Part shown: positions 51,568-59,734 of the stretch, one piece after another | Layout: the number at the start of each line of letters is the position of its first letter | How positions within the stretch are numbered: the stretch's first letter is position 1 | Assembly: GCA_902774335.1 (NCBI GenBank) | Contig: CACYHW010000001.1 | Coordinates: 62,001-126,000 of the forward strand | Source of the DNA: an uncultured Bacteroidales bacterium | Lineage (GTDB): Bacteria; Bacteroidota; Bacteroidia; Bacteroidales; Bacteroidaceae | Direction of reading: 5' to 3' | Length of the DNA: 64,000 nucleotides | The notes under the pieces: generated by a model | Told to the model about the DNA's origin: nothing | Databases searched by the model: none | Seen by the model: only the letters and a program-made list of their open reading frames with translations | Made by a program: the position numbers and the translations under genes

Positions 51568-53577
51568 ATGAAAAAGAACATCATAATTGCAGCTGTGCTG
51601 TGCCTGTCACTGCACACTGCCGCCTATTCACAAGACAGTACAGACATATTCTACAAACATCTTAAACTGGACGAGGTAACAGTTACCGGACTTACCGGAA
51701 CCAGCCTGCTCAGCCAGACCCCGTCGGCCATAAGCGTGGCCGATGCATCCACGCTCAGGAACAGGGCATCGTCCAACATCATTGACGCCATAGCTACCGT
51801 GCCCGGCGTGAGCCAGGTGACCACCGGCAGCGGTATCTCCAAGCCCGTTATTCGCGGTCTGGGATACAACCGAGTTATCCTGATGGCCGACGGAATCCGT
51901 CAGGAGGGCCAGCAGTGGGGCGACGAGCACGGAATCGAGGTCGATGCACAGACCATCGGCAGCGCCGAGATCCTGAAGGGACCGGCCAGCCTGATGTACG
52001 GTTCGGACGCACTGGCCGGCGTGATCATTCTCAACCCCAATCCGTTCCCCGAGCCGGGCACTCTGACAGCCGGAGTGAGCAGCGAATACCAAAGCAACAA
52101 CGGTCTGGCCGCATACTCCCTGTACCAGGGCGGCAACAGGAACGGAACCGTCTGGGACGTGCGTTTTACCGATAAGTACGCACATGCGTTCCGCAATGCA
52201 GCCGACGGTCTGGTGCCCGGAACCCAGTTCCGTGAGCGTGCCGCCAGCGGCAAGATAGGCCTTGACCGCGACTGGGGATTCTCACGACTTACCCTGGGCT
52301 ACTACCACCTTACTCCCGGCATGACCGAGGGCTACGAGGAGGGTGAGCTGGAGGGCCCCACAGGCTACGCCACCGAACTCCCGTTCCAGCAGGTGCACCA
52401 CTACAAAGCCGTTCTGGACAACTCATTCATGGTTGGCCCCGGAAGCCTCAAGGTGCTTGTAGGTTTCCAGCAGAACCGCCGTCAGGAGTTTGAGGAGGAG
52501 GCCGATGAGGCCGAGCTGGATTTCAAGCTCTCCACAGTGAACTATGACCTGCGTTACACCACCGACGAGTGCGGCAGCGGATGGAAGTTCGCAACCGGTG
52601 TGGGCGGCATGTACCAGCAGAGCGACAACCTGGGCGAGGAGGTGCTCATTCCAGCCTACAGACTCTTTGATGCAGGACTCTTTGCAACTACCACCAAGAA
52701 CTGGGACAGACTGACCATGTCGGGCGGACTCAGATTTGACGTGCGTCATCTGGAGAGCCTGTTCCTGGAGGAGAAGTTCGATGCATTCAACCGTGATTAC
52801 ACAGGTGTGACAGGAAGCATCGGCGTAGTATATTCACCCACTGACCGCCTTAACCTTAGAGCAAACGTGGCACGCGGATTCCGCGCTCCCAACCTGAGTG
52901 AGCTTGCATCGAACGGCGTTCACGAGGGTACCATCCGCTACGAGAAGGGTAACAACGCACTCAACCCCGAGTTCAGCCTGCAGGGTGACCTGGGCGCCGA
53001 CCTGCAGCTGACACGCCTGTCGCTGACCGCCGCCCTATTCTGCAACCGCATAGACAACTACATCTACGCCCTGCGCACCGGAACCGTAATTGACGGATAC
53101 GACGAGTTCCGCTACGACGCCACCGACGCACTGCTGTACGGAGCGGAGGTATCGGCCGACTATCATCCCGTCCACGCCCTGCATCTGGGAACCGATTTCT
53201 CATACGTGCGCGGCACATTCAAGTCCGATGACATGCCGCTCATCCCCGCTCCCAAGGTTGGTGCCGAGATAAAATGGGAAATCACACACTCCGGAAAGAC
53301 TCTCAACAACTGCTACCTGTCGCTGCGCGGCGACCATCACTTCAAACAGGATCACTTCCTGCCCGGCACCGAGACCGCGACAACTGCTTACACGCTTGTG
53401 GGTGCATCGGCCCACACCGATATCCTGGCACGCGGAAAGAAGGTGGCAGCCCTGACCCTGATTGCGGACAACATTACCGACCAGGTGTACTTTGATCACC
53501 TGAGCCGTCTCAAGTACGTTGGCATCCGCAACCCCGGCCGCAACATCACTCTCAAACTCGAGCTCCCGCTGAGGTAA
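51568..53577 (+). CDS. TonB-dependent outer-membrane receptor
   Basis: The 669-residue protein has a signal peptide (ends TAAYSQ), then the TonB box-like region LDEVTVTG, a plug domain (about 40-150: VPGVSQVTTGSGISKPVIRG, GSAEILKGPASLMYGSDALAGVI) and a 22-strand barrel ending NITLKLELPLR. It lacks the N-terminal CarboxypepD-like domain of SusC proteins, so it is more likely a metal, heme or siderophore receptor than a glycan importer. The acidic loops (QWGDEHGIEVD, QEFEEEADEAELD) could bind a cation. The ligand is unknown. Confidence 0.88.
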   Translation: MKKNIIIAAVLCLSLHTAAYSQDSTDIFYKHLKLDEVTVTGLTGTSLLSQTPSAISVADASTLRNRASSNIIDAIATVPGVSQVTTGSGISKPVIRGLGYNRVILMADGIRQEGQQWGDEHGIEVDAQTIGSAEILKGPASLMYGSDALAGVIILNPNPFPEPGTLTAGVSSEYQSNNGLAAYSLYQGGNRNGTVWDVRFTDKYAHAFRNAADGLVPGTQFRERAASGKIGLDRDWGFSRLTLGYYHLTPGMTEGYEEGELEGPTGYATELPFQQVHHYKAVLDNSFMVGPGSLKVLVGFQQNRRQEFEEEADEAELDFKLSTVNYDLRYTTDECGSGWKFATGVGGMYQQSDNLGEEVLIPAYRLFDAGLFATTTKNWDRLTMSGGLRFDVRHLESLFLEEKFDAFNRDYTGVTGSIGVVYSPTDRLNLRANVARGFRAPNLSELASNGVHEGTIRYEKGNNALNPEFSLQGDLGADLQLTRLSLTAALFCNRIDNYIYALRTGTVIDGYDEFRYDATDALLYGAEVSADYHPVHALHLGTDFSYVRGTFKSDDMPLIPAPKVGAEIKWEITHSGKTLNNCYLSLRGDHHFKQDHFLPGTETATTAYTLVGASAHTDILARGKKVAALTLIADNITDQVYFDHLSRLKYVGIRNPGRNITLKLELPLR

Positions 53578-53580
53578 TCA

Positions 53581-53702
53581 GGTGACAAAGGGGACGGTTC
53601 CGTTTGGCATGCTCTGAAACAACAAAAGAGCGCCTGGGAAATACCCAAGCGCTGATTGAATCCTTTTGTGCCGTGCCAAACGGAACCGTCCCCTTTGTCA
53701 CC
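53581..53702. repeat. Palindromic repeat family A, long nested form
   Basis: Arms 53581-53609 and 53674-53702 are perfect 29-bp inverted repeats identical to the core arms at 31912-31940. Between them, AGCGCCTGGG (53629-53638) and CCCAAGCGCT (to 53653) form an inner hairpin with one mismatch. The inner sequence is unrelated to that of the copy at 31905. It fills the gap between the convergent TonB receptor and pepD genes. Confidence 0.85.
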
Positions 53703-53706
53703 TTTG

Positions 53707-55152
53707 TCACCTGATTTCGCGAAGGATCGCAAGCAGGTGCTCAAAGACCATGGGAACCGTAGCCAGCTCCAAACGCTCCGAAGGAGAGTGAACGCCGCGA
53801 AGTGTCGGGCCGATGGAGATCATATCCAGATCAGGATACGATGTCAGGAACAGGCCGCACTCCAGACCGGCATGAATAGCCTTGACCTTGGGATCCTTAC
53901 CGAACAGTTCCTTATATGTGCGGACTGAAATATCAAGAAGCTCCGATTTAGGATTGGGAGCCCAGCCGGGATACCCCTCACCCCGCTCCACCTTGGCTCC
54001 GGCAAGACGGAAGCAGGCTGCAAGAGTCTCCTGCACGGCATATTTGGCCGATTCCACCGAGCTGCGCTGGCTGGCCAGCATGGTCACCCTGCCCTGCTCC
54101 GTGCGTATGCGTGCCAGGTTGGACGATGTCTCCACCAGTCCGGGCACATCCATGCTCATGGCATAGACACCGTTGAACACGGCAAATACGGAGCGTATGA
54201 TGTTACGTGCCACCGCAGTCTCGATGCACTCAGCAACTGCATCGGTCGACTCCATGAAGAACTTGGCCTCCTTCTCGGTCACATGATACTCTTCCTGGAT
54301 ATCGGCCGCAAAGATGTTGAAGTCAACGCGTATCTTCTCGCGGTCGGCAAACGGAACCGCAATCACGGCCGTGGCGTCACGCGGAATGGCGTTGTGCAGA
54401 TTACCTCCGCTCAAGGAAACCAGTCGCAGGTCATACTTGTCCAGCGCAGCGTTCAGGAAGCGCGCCAGTATCTTGTTGGCATTGGCAAAACCCTTGTCAA
54501 TATCATCGCCCGAATGGCCGCCGTGGAACTTGTCCACGCCCACACGCAGGAAGAAATACCCCGCAGGAACAGCCTCAGGCTTATAGTCAAACTCAACAGT
54601 TGTATTGATACCGCCGGCGCAGCCTATGAATATCTCGCCCTCATCCTCCGAGTCCAGGTTGATGAGCATCTTACCGTTCATCATACCCGGCTTAAGGTTC
54701 TCGGCACCGGTCAGACCGGTCTCCTCAGACACGGTAAAGAGGCACTCCACAGGTCCGTGCTCGATATCGGGACTGTCCAGCACGGCAAGAGCCATGGCAA
54801 TTCCCATGCCGTCATCGGCCCCCAGTGTGGTACCGCGGGCCTTGAGCCAGCCCTCCTCCACGTAGGTCTCTATGGGCTGCGTCATAAAGTCATGCTCCAG
54901 CGTGGCGTCCTTCTCGCACACCATATCCTGATGAGCCTGCAGGATCACCGTCTGACGGTTCTCGAATCCCAGGCTCGCCGGTTTGGAAATAAGCACGTTA
55001 CCAACCTCGTCCCTACGGCATGCCAGACCGCGTGCGGCGGCAAAGTCCATAAGGTATTCTATCATCTTCTCCTCGTGTCCGGACGGACGCGGAATGCGGC
55101 ATATCTCAAGGAATATGTCCATCACTCTTTTTGACCAGTCTCTCTTTTCCAT
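53707..55152 (-). CDS. pepD: Aminoacyl-histidine dipeptidase (PepD, M20 family)
   Basis: The 481-residue zinc peptidase cleaves Xaa-His dipeptides such as carnosine. The M20 features are ILQAHQDMVCEKD (metal His and Asp), GTTLGADDGMGIAMAL and FTVSEETGLTGAENL (catalytic Glu), plus KFHGGHSGDDIDKG in the lid domain. The start at 55152 (MEKRDWSKRV) is preferred over an ATG eight codons upstream that encodes an unusual leader. It may use dipeptides as an amino acid source. Confidence 0.93.
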   Translation of the reverse strand: MEKRDWSKRVMDIFLEICRIPRPSGHEEKMIEYLMDFAAARGLACRRDEVGNVLISKPASLGFENRQTVILQAHQDMVCEKDATLEHDFMTQPIETYVEEGWLKARGTTLGADDGMGIAMALAVLDSPDIEHGPVECLFTVSEETGLTGAENLKPGMMNGKMLINLDSEDEGEIFIGCAGGINTTVEFDYKPEAVPAGYFFLRVGVDKFHGGHSGDDIDKGFANANKILARFLNAALDKYDLRLVSLSGGNLHNAIPRDATAVIAVPFADREKIRVDFNIFAADIQEEYHVTEKEAKFFMESTDAVAECIETAVARNIIRSVFAVFNGVYAMSMDVPGLVETSSNLARIRTEQGRVTMLASQRSSVESAKYAVQETLAACFRLAGAKVERGEGYPGWAPNPKSELLDISVRTYKELFGKDPKVKAIHAGLECGLFLTSYPDLDMISIGPTLRGVHSPSERLELATVPMVFEHLLAILREIR

Positions 55153-55230
55153 ATGGTGAATTCTTAACAACTCCAAAAATACAGCATTCTTGCAAATATT
55201 TCAACTTAAATCCCTAACTTCGCGGACTGT

Positions 55231-55443
55231 ATGTGGAAAACGTTTCTGACAGTTGTACTTCTCATTCTCGCGGCAGTAGTCCTATTATCAGCTAATATAC
55301 TGCTCAAAAAGAACGGCAGGTTTCCAAACATCCACGTAGGAAAGAACCCGGCTATGAGAAAGCGCCGTATCGGATGCGTTGAATCACAGGACGCACAGGC
55401 CCAGAAGAGCAATCCCATGGCCGTGTCAGAAAAGAGCAAATAA
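55231..55443 (+). CDS. Small single-pass membrane protein, conserved-looking
   Basis: The 70-residue protein has one N-terminal membrane helix (FLTVVLLILAAVVLLSANILL) and a cytoplasmic basic tail with NGRFPNIHVGKNPAMRKRRI and GCVESQDAQAQ. I recall similar short proteins in many Bacteroidetes genomes, but no function is known. A TAACTTCG box lies shortly upstream (about 55214). The OmpH/Skp gene follows 17 nt later, so the two are probably co-transcribed. A longer shadow frame on the other strand was rejected. Confidence 0.72.
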   Translation: MWKTFLTVVLLILAAVVLLSANILLKKNGRFPNIHVGKNPAMRKRRIGCVESQDAQAQKSNPMAVSEKSK

Positions 55444-55460
55444 TAAAAATACTGAACTAT

Positions 55461-56039
55461 ATGAACTTCAAATCCGCTTCATCACTTGTTTTGTCAGCAG
55501 TAGCTGTGCTTGGCTTCAGCCAGTGCAAACAGCAGACTTCAGCCCCCGTTCAGGAGCAGGCACCCGTTGCAGTATCGGGTCTCAAGATTGCCTACATCGA
55601 CGTAGACTCTCTCCTGGCCAACTACGCATTCTATCAGGATCTCTCCGAGGAGATGCTCCGCAAGGAGGAGAACTACCGTCTTGTCCTGGCCGAGGATGCC
55701 AACAAGTTCCAGAAGGACGTGACCGACTTCAACAAGAAGATTGAGAACGGAGTATATTCATCAAGAGAGCGCGCCGAGGCCGAGCAGAACCGTCTGGCCA
55801 AGAGACAGCAGGCCCTGCAGGAAAAGAGCGACAAGTACAGCAAGGAGTTGGCCGATGAGGGCAACGCCAATGCCCAGAAGGTCAGCGAGACCATCGACAA
55901 CTTCATCAAGGAGTACAACAAGTCACACGGTTATGACCTGATCATCTCCAAGTCAAGCCTGATGTTCGCCAACGAGAGCCTGAACATCACCGCCGAGATT
56001 CTGGAAGGTCTGAACGCCGCCTACAAACCCGGCAAGTAA
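55461..56039 (+). CDS. OmpH/Skp family periplasmic chaperone
   Basis: The 192-residue product has a signal peptide with a possible lipobox (VLGFSQC). It then has LKIAYIDVDSLLANY, the typical OmpH N-terminal beta segment, and a long coiled coil (about 60-150: EDANKFQKDVTDFNKKIENG, RLAKRQQALQEKSDKYSKEL). It closes with YDLIISKSSLMFANESLNIT, the second half of the body domain. Skp proteins hold unfolded outer-membrane proteins in the periplasm. A Cys near residue 21 suggests a lipid-anchored variant. Confidence 0.88.
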   Translation: MNFKSASSLVLSAVAVLGFSQCKQQTSAPVQEQAPVAVSGLKIAYIDVDSLLANYAFYQDLSEEMLRKEENYRLVLAEDANKFQKDVTDFNKKIENGVYSSRERAEAEQNRLAKRQQALQEKSDKYSKELADEGNANAQKVSETIDNFIKEYNKSHGYDLIISKSSLMFANESLNITAEILEGLNAAYKPGK

Positions 56040-56125
56040 TCCGAACGACACATATATAGAAAGGTCATCCGCACGGGTGACCTTTTCTTTTTGTACCCCG
56101 ACGGAGCGCAAACACAAAAAAAAAC

Positions 56126-56133
56126 TATCTTTG
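56126..56133 (+). promoter_or_regulatory. -7 promoter box for the second CE15 gene
   Basis: TATCTTTG is an exact match to TAnnTTTG, 18 nt before the ATG at 56152, giving a very short mRNA leader. A -33 TTTG at normal spacing was not found. Confidence 0.45.
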
Positions 56134-56151
56134 TAAGAAAATATACTACTT

Positions 56152-57513
56152 ATGAGAATTATCAGAAATATCCTTGCAGGCGCACTCCTGGCCTGCTTTC
56201 CGTTTACTGCAAACGCCCAGTTCATGATGTTTGGCGGCGGCAACCGCGCCAGTCAGGACAGCTTGCGTAAGATTGCGGCTGCCGATTATGCCGATATGCT
56301 GGCAAAGGTGGGTGTGGACCAGCCCCGCGAGGGACGTCAGCCCAACAGTCAGGACGAGAGCAAACATCCCAACTACGATGAGCTCACAGCCAACCCCTAC
56401 CCCTTCTACCCCGACCCCTTGGTAACTGAGAGCGGCAAGAAGGTCACCAGCGCCAAGATGTGGAACAAGGTGCGCCGTCCCGAGATAGTCAAGCTCTTTG
56501 AGGACAATGTCTACGGCCGCATCCCCGACAACGTTCCCGGCGTTAAATGGGAGGTCACCAGCGAGGAGAAGAAGGAGTTTGCCGGCAAGCCAGTAGTGGT
56601 ACGCATGCTCAAAGGTGTGGTCGATAACTCCAGCTACCCCGCAATAACCGTCGAGATACAGGCCAACGTAGTCTACCCTGAAGGCCAGCAGAACCTGCCC
56701 GTAATCATAGAGTTCGGATTCGGAGGCGGTGATCCCACCCGCGTCCGCGCCGGCAGCACCTCATGGCAGCAGATGGTCATTGAGCGGGGCTGGGCAGCAG
56801 CCACCATCAACCCCTCCTCCATCCAGGCCGATGCAGGCTCGGGCCTTACCAACGGCATCATAGGACTGTGCAACAAGGGTGAGTTCCGCCAGCCCACCGA
56901 CTGGGGTTCGCTCCGCGCATGGGGCTGGGGCCTTTCAAGACTGATTGACTATTTTGAGACCGATAAGACCTTCGACGCCACCAAGTGCGCCATTGAGGGT
57001 GTATCACGCTACGGCAAGGCATCGCTCGTGGCTATGGCGTTCGAGGAGCGCATAGCCGCCGGATTCATAGCATCATCCGGTAAGGCCGGCGCAGCAGGCT
57101 GGCGTCGTGACTGCGGCGAGAGCATCGGCAACATAGTATCCAACGAGGAGTACCACTGGGTATGCGGTAACCTTATCAAATACGGTACCGATCCCATGAC
57201 CGAGAATGACCTGCCCGTGGATCAGCATGAACTCATAGCACTGTGCGCACCGCGTGCATGCTTTATCTCCACCGGCAGCTGGAACGGCGACAAGTGGCAG
57301 GATGTGGTAGGTTCGTTCATATCGGCCTCAAAGGCATCGCCCGTGTATGAGCTGTTCGGCTACAAGGGCGTGGGCACCGACCTGTTCCCGGGTATGGACA
57401 ACGGTCTTATGGAGGGACGACTCACTTACCGTCAGCACCATGGCGGGCATGAGGCTGGACCTAACTGGCCGTATTTCCTTGACTTTTTTGAAAGAGAAGT
57501 GGTGAAGAAATAG
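56152..57513 (+). CDS. CE15-like glucuronoyl esterase, secreted
   Basis: The 453-residue alpha/beta-hydrolase has a signal peptide (ends ANAQ). The nucleophile motif is EGVSRYGKA, with Ser285 at the centre of the CE15-type GxSRxGK signature. GWRRDCGESIGN follows, as in CE15. The His residue is likely in RQHHGGHEAGPNW near the C-terminus. It should cleave glucuronoyl esters in xylan-lignin links, or a related ester. It is more canonical than the CE15-like gene at 23131, which has Tyr in place of Arg. Its stop codon adjoins the left arm of a 90-bp inverted repeat. Confidence 0.85.
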   Translation: MRIIRNILAGALLACFPFTANAQFMMFGGGNRASQDSLRKIAAADYADMLAKVGVDQPREGRQPNSQDESKHPNYDELTANPYPFYPDPLVTESGKKVTSAKMWNKVRRPEIVKLFEDNVYGRIPDNVPGVKWEVTSEEKKEFAGKPVVVRMLKGVVDNSSYPAITVEIQANVVYPEGQQNLPVIIEFGFGGGDPTRVRAGSTSWQQMVIERGWAAATINPSSIQADAGSGLTNGIIGLCNKGEFRQPTDWGSLRAWGWGLSRLIDYFETDKTFDATKCAIEGVSRYGKASLVAMAFEERIAAGFIASSGKAGAAGWRRDCGESIGNIVSNEEYHWVCGNLIKYGTDPMTENDLPVDQHELIALCAPRACFISTGSWNGDKWQDVVGSFISASKASPVYELFGYKGVGTDLFPGMDNGLMEGRLTYRQHHGGHEAGPNWPYFLDFFEREVVKK

Positions 57514-57602
57514 AATTGAAAATTTTTGGAGCAGTGAGAGGAGAGAAAGTTTACTTTCTATCCCAAGTCGCGACAAAAATCATGGAACGAAGTTACATAA
57601 TT
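57513..57602 (+). repeat. 90-bp inverted repeat, left arm
   Basis: This arm matches the reverse complement of 58529-58618 in 88 of 90 positions; the differences are at 57520 and 57565. It starts at the last base of the CE15 stop codon. It contains AGAAAGT-TT-ACTTTCT and the palindrome GTCGCGAC, so each arm can also fold on its own. Confidence 0.93.
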
Positions 57603-57654
57603 AACAATAGAGTGTTTAGATCGTCTTTATAGTAGAAAACACTTAAAGACTATT

Positions 57655-58461
57655 GTGATGAAACGTAATTTGATGATGATTGGCATAGCAGTTGCAGCGC
57701 TTCTGCTTTGCACGGAGAATATTCAGGCACAGTCCAGAGTTGCACGAAGAACACGCACTGAGCGCCGCGAGGTCCGCCGCGACGAGAAACTTGTCCGCCA
57801 GCCCGATCCCCGCCGCACACAGGGAGCACCCGTAATAGTTGAACAGAGAAGGCCAGTCCTCAAGGTGGTTGACAACGAGGTGATACGCGCATTTGACCGT
57901 GAGCGCTTTGATTCAGACCGTCTTAAGATGGCCGATATGATATTCAGCACAGGCGGTCTGATGACCGTGGGTCAGATAACCAGGATATCGGATATCTTTG
58001 ACTACGACAGCAACCGTATCAAGTTCCTCAAGAATGCATATCAGAACTGCGTAGACCGTCATAACTACTATCTGGTTCTGGCTACTCTCGACTACAGCTC
58101 AAGCCGCGAAAAGATCATAAAGTTCGTAATGGAAGAGCAAGACAGGCCTTACTACGATGCCGAGGTTGTAAGAAAGGTTTCATCTTCGGATATGACCGCC
58201 ATCCTCAAGGCTCTCAAGAACGAGACATTTGACTCTACACGTGAAAAGCTTGCCAGGATGATTACCAGCGGCAGCCTGTTCACATCACGTCAGATAGCCG
58301 ATATGGCCAAGACATTCAAGTTCGACAGCAACCGCTACGACTTCCTGCTCGACGCTTACCGCAGCTGCTCAGACCCGCAGAACTACGCTATTGCGGCCAA
58401 CACACTTGAATTCAACTCAAACCGCAATGACCTTATGCGTAAGATCACCCGCCGTCCGTAG
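57655..58461 (+). CDS. Secreted protein with two DUF4476 domains
   Basis: The 268-residue product has a signal peptide (ends NIQAQ), then an Arg-rich linker (about 27-70: RRTRTERREVRRDEK). Two repeats of a DUF4476-type helical unit follow: about 85-165, beginning FDSDRLKMADMIF, and about 185-265, beginning FDSTREKLARMI. Each ends in a YDSNR/FDSNRYDFL segment and an ANTLEF-type segment. DUF4476 is common in secreted Bacteroidetes proteins and has no known function. The gene is enclosed by a 90-bp inverted repeat. It and its neighbours are otherwise normal in base composition. Confidence 0.83.
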   Translation: MMKRNLMMIGIAVAALLLCTENIQAQSRVARRTRTERREVRRDEKLVRQPDPRRTQGAPVIVEQRRPVLKVVDNEVIRAFDRERFDSDRLKMADMIFSTGGLMTVGQITRISDIFDYDSNRIKFLKNAYQNCVDRHNYYLVLATLDYSSSREKIIKFVMEEQDRPYYDAEVVRKVSSSDMTAILKALKNETFDSTREKLARMITSGSLFTSRQIADMAKTFKFDSNRYDFLLDAYRSCSDPQNYAIAANTLEFNSNRNDLMRKITRRP

Positions 58462-58483
58462 TAACAGCAACACCCCCAACAAA

Positions 58484-58515
58484 AAAGGCTTGCAACAACT
58501 TGCAAGCCTTTTTTA
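58484..58515 (+). terminator. Terminator after the DUF4476 gene
   Basis: AAAAAAGGCTTGCAA pairs with TTGCAAGCCTTTTTT around a short loop. It lies 20 nt after the stop codon, ahead of the right arm of the 90-bp inverted repeat. The T-run makes it a strong intrinsic terminator on the plus strand, and the A-run serves the other direction. Confidence 0.85.
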
Positions 58516-58528
58516 ATTCTCAATTCTC

Positions 58529-58618
58529 AATTATGTAACTTCGTTCCATGATTTTTGTCGCGACTCGGGATAGAAAGTAAACTTTCTCTCCTCTCACTGC
58601 TCCAAAAATTCTCAATTC
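58529..58618 (-). repeat. 90-bp inverted repeat, right arm
   Basis: This is the partner of 57513-57602 (88/90 identical as reverse complement). Its outer end overlaps the stop codon of the TlpA-like gene (58612-58614), so the element follows that gene in the same orientation as the left arm follows the CE15 gene. TTCTCAATT units lie on both sides. Confidence 0.93.
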
Positions 58619-59733
58619 TTCTTAAAGTAGTCCTCCAACGCCTCCTCCAACTCGCTATCCCTAAGGTTACGACCAATAATCGTACCCTCAGCATCAATCA
58701 GATAAGTGCAGGGAATAGCCGAAACAGAGTACTTTACTGCAGCCGAGTTAACAGCATCCTCCTCGGAGCCGTTCCACAGCTGAACCCAGTTCATACCGTT
58801 GTCCTTTACAGCCTTGATCCAATCCTCGGTGCTGTCATCGACCGATACGCTTACAATCTCAAAGCCTTTTGACTTGAACTTCTTGTAGGCAGCCTTAAGG
58901 TTGGGAACCTCGTTCATGCAGGGACCGCACCAGCTTGCCCAGAAATCCAGAAGCACAATCTTATTCTTCTGAACATACTGTGACAGGCTTGCCTTACCCT
59001 CGAATCCGTATTTCTTGTCCAGAATAGGAGCCTCAAAATCAATGTAGGTGTGACCCAGGCTGGTGCTCAGCTGAGCGTTCACAATTGATGTGAGCTGACC
59101 GAACATCAGGTCGCTGCCATACTTGGGAGCAAGCTTTTCGAGCATGGGAAGAATTTCCTCCGGCTCAAACAGGGTGTAGTTCTCCATGAGCTCCTCGTAG
59201 GCGTAAAGCAGTCCTGCATTGTCCATGATGCTCTGTGCGAGCAGATCCTTGAAACGCTCCTGCAGATCGCCCATCTGCCTGTAAAGGTCGGTGCAGTCGC
59301 CCTGTGAAGCCAGGGTGATGCGGATCTTGTCCTCAATCTCATCGGCCTCATCGCTAAGAGCCTCGGTATCATCGTAGAATCTCTGGCAGACATCGTTGTT
59401 GGGTGTTCCGCCGATTTGCTGATAGCCGTCAATTACATTGAGGTTTATATCAATCTTTCCTCTCTCCAGATAGAACTTGCAACCGCCCACGCTGCCATCC
59501 ATATCGAATGTTACGACAGCTACATTGGCTGTGTCTATCCTACCCTTGAAGGTAAACTTGCCGCCCTTGAGAGCAACTGAGTCAACAGAGTTCAGATTGC
59601 CGTATTCCAGAACACTCAGGGTTACCACTGTGCCCTCGTCGACACCCTCGATTGAACCCTTGACTGTGTACGCATCCTTACCGCCGCATGCTACCAGCAG
59701 CACCGATGCTATGAGGAAAAGCAGTCTCTTCAT
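58612..59733 (-). CDS. TlpA-like thiol-disulfide lipoprotein with DUF4369 domain
   Basis: The 373-residue product has a lipobox (SVLLVAC). An N-terminal DUF4369-like beta domain lies at about residues 23-115 (YTVKGSIEGVDEGTVVTL), and a helical linker follows. The C-terminal thioredoxin domain (about 230-373) contains FWASWCGPCMNEVPNL, with the redox Cys pair in WCGPC, and the cis-Pro segment SAIPCTYLID. It probably reduces disulfides or supports cytochrome maturation in the periplasm. It starts 1 nt after the prs stop codon. Its own stop codon lies inside the 90-bp repeat. Confidence 0.88.
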   Translation of the reverse strand: MKRLLFLIASVLLVACGGKDAYTVKGSIEGVDEGTVVTLSVLEYGNLNSVDSVALKGGKFTFKGRIDTANVAVVTFDMDGSVGGCKFYLERGKIDINLNVIDGYQQIGGTPNNDVCQRFYDDTEALSDEADEIEDKIRITLASQGDCTDLYRQMGDLQERFKDLLAQSIMDNAGLLYAYEELMENYTLFEPEEILPMLEKLAPKYGSDLMFGQLTSIVNAQLSTSLGHTYIDFEAPILDKKYGFEGKASLSQYVQKNKIVLLDFWASWCGPCMNEVPNLKAAYKKFKSKGFEIVSVSVDDSTEDWIKAVKDNGMNWVQLWNGSEEDAVNSAAVKYSVSAIPCTYLIDAEGTIIGRNLRDSELEEALEDYFKKN

Positions 59734-59734
59734 A

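Noticed and set aside
54283..55134. 283-codon open frame opposite pepD
   Set aside because: It is antisense to a well-supported M20 peptidase and has no family resemblance.
57328..57576. Matching short frames starting MSRLGIESKL in both arms of the 90-bp repeat
   Set aside because: The shared peptide merely reflects the repeated DNA; the two frames then diverge and neither has a ribosome binding or promoter context.
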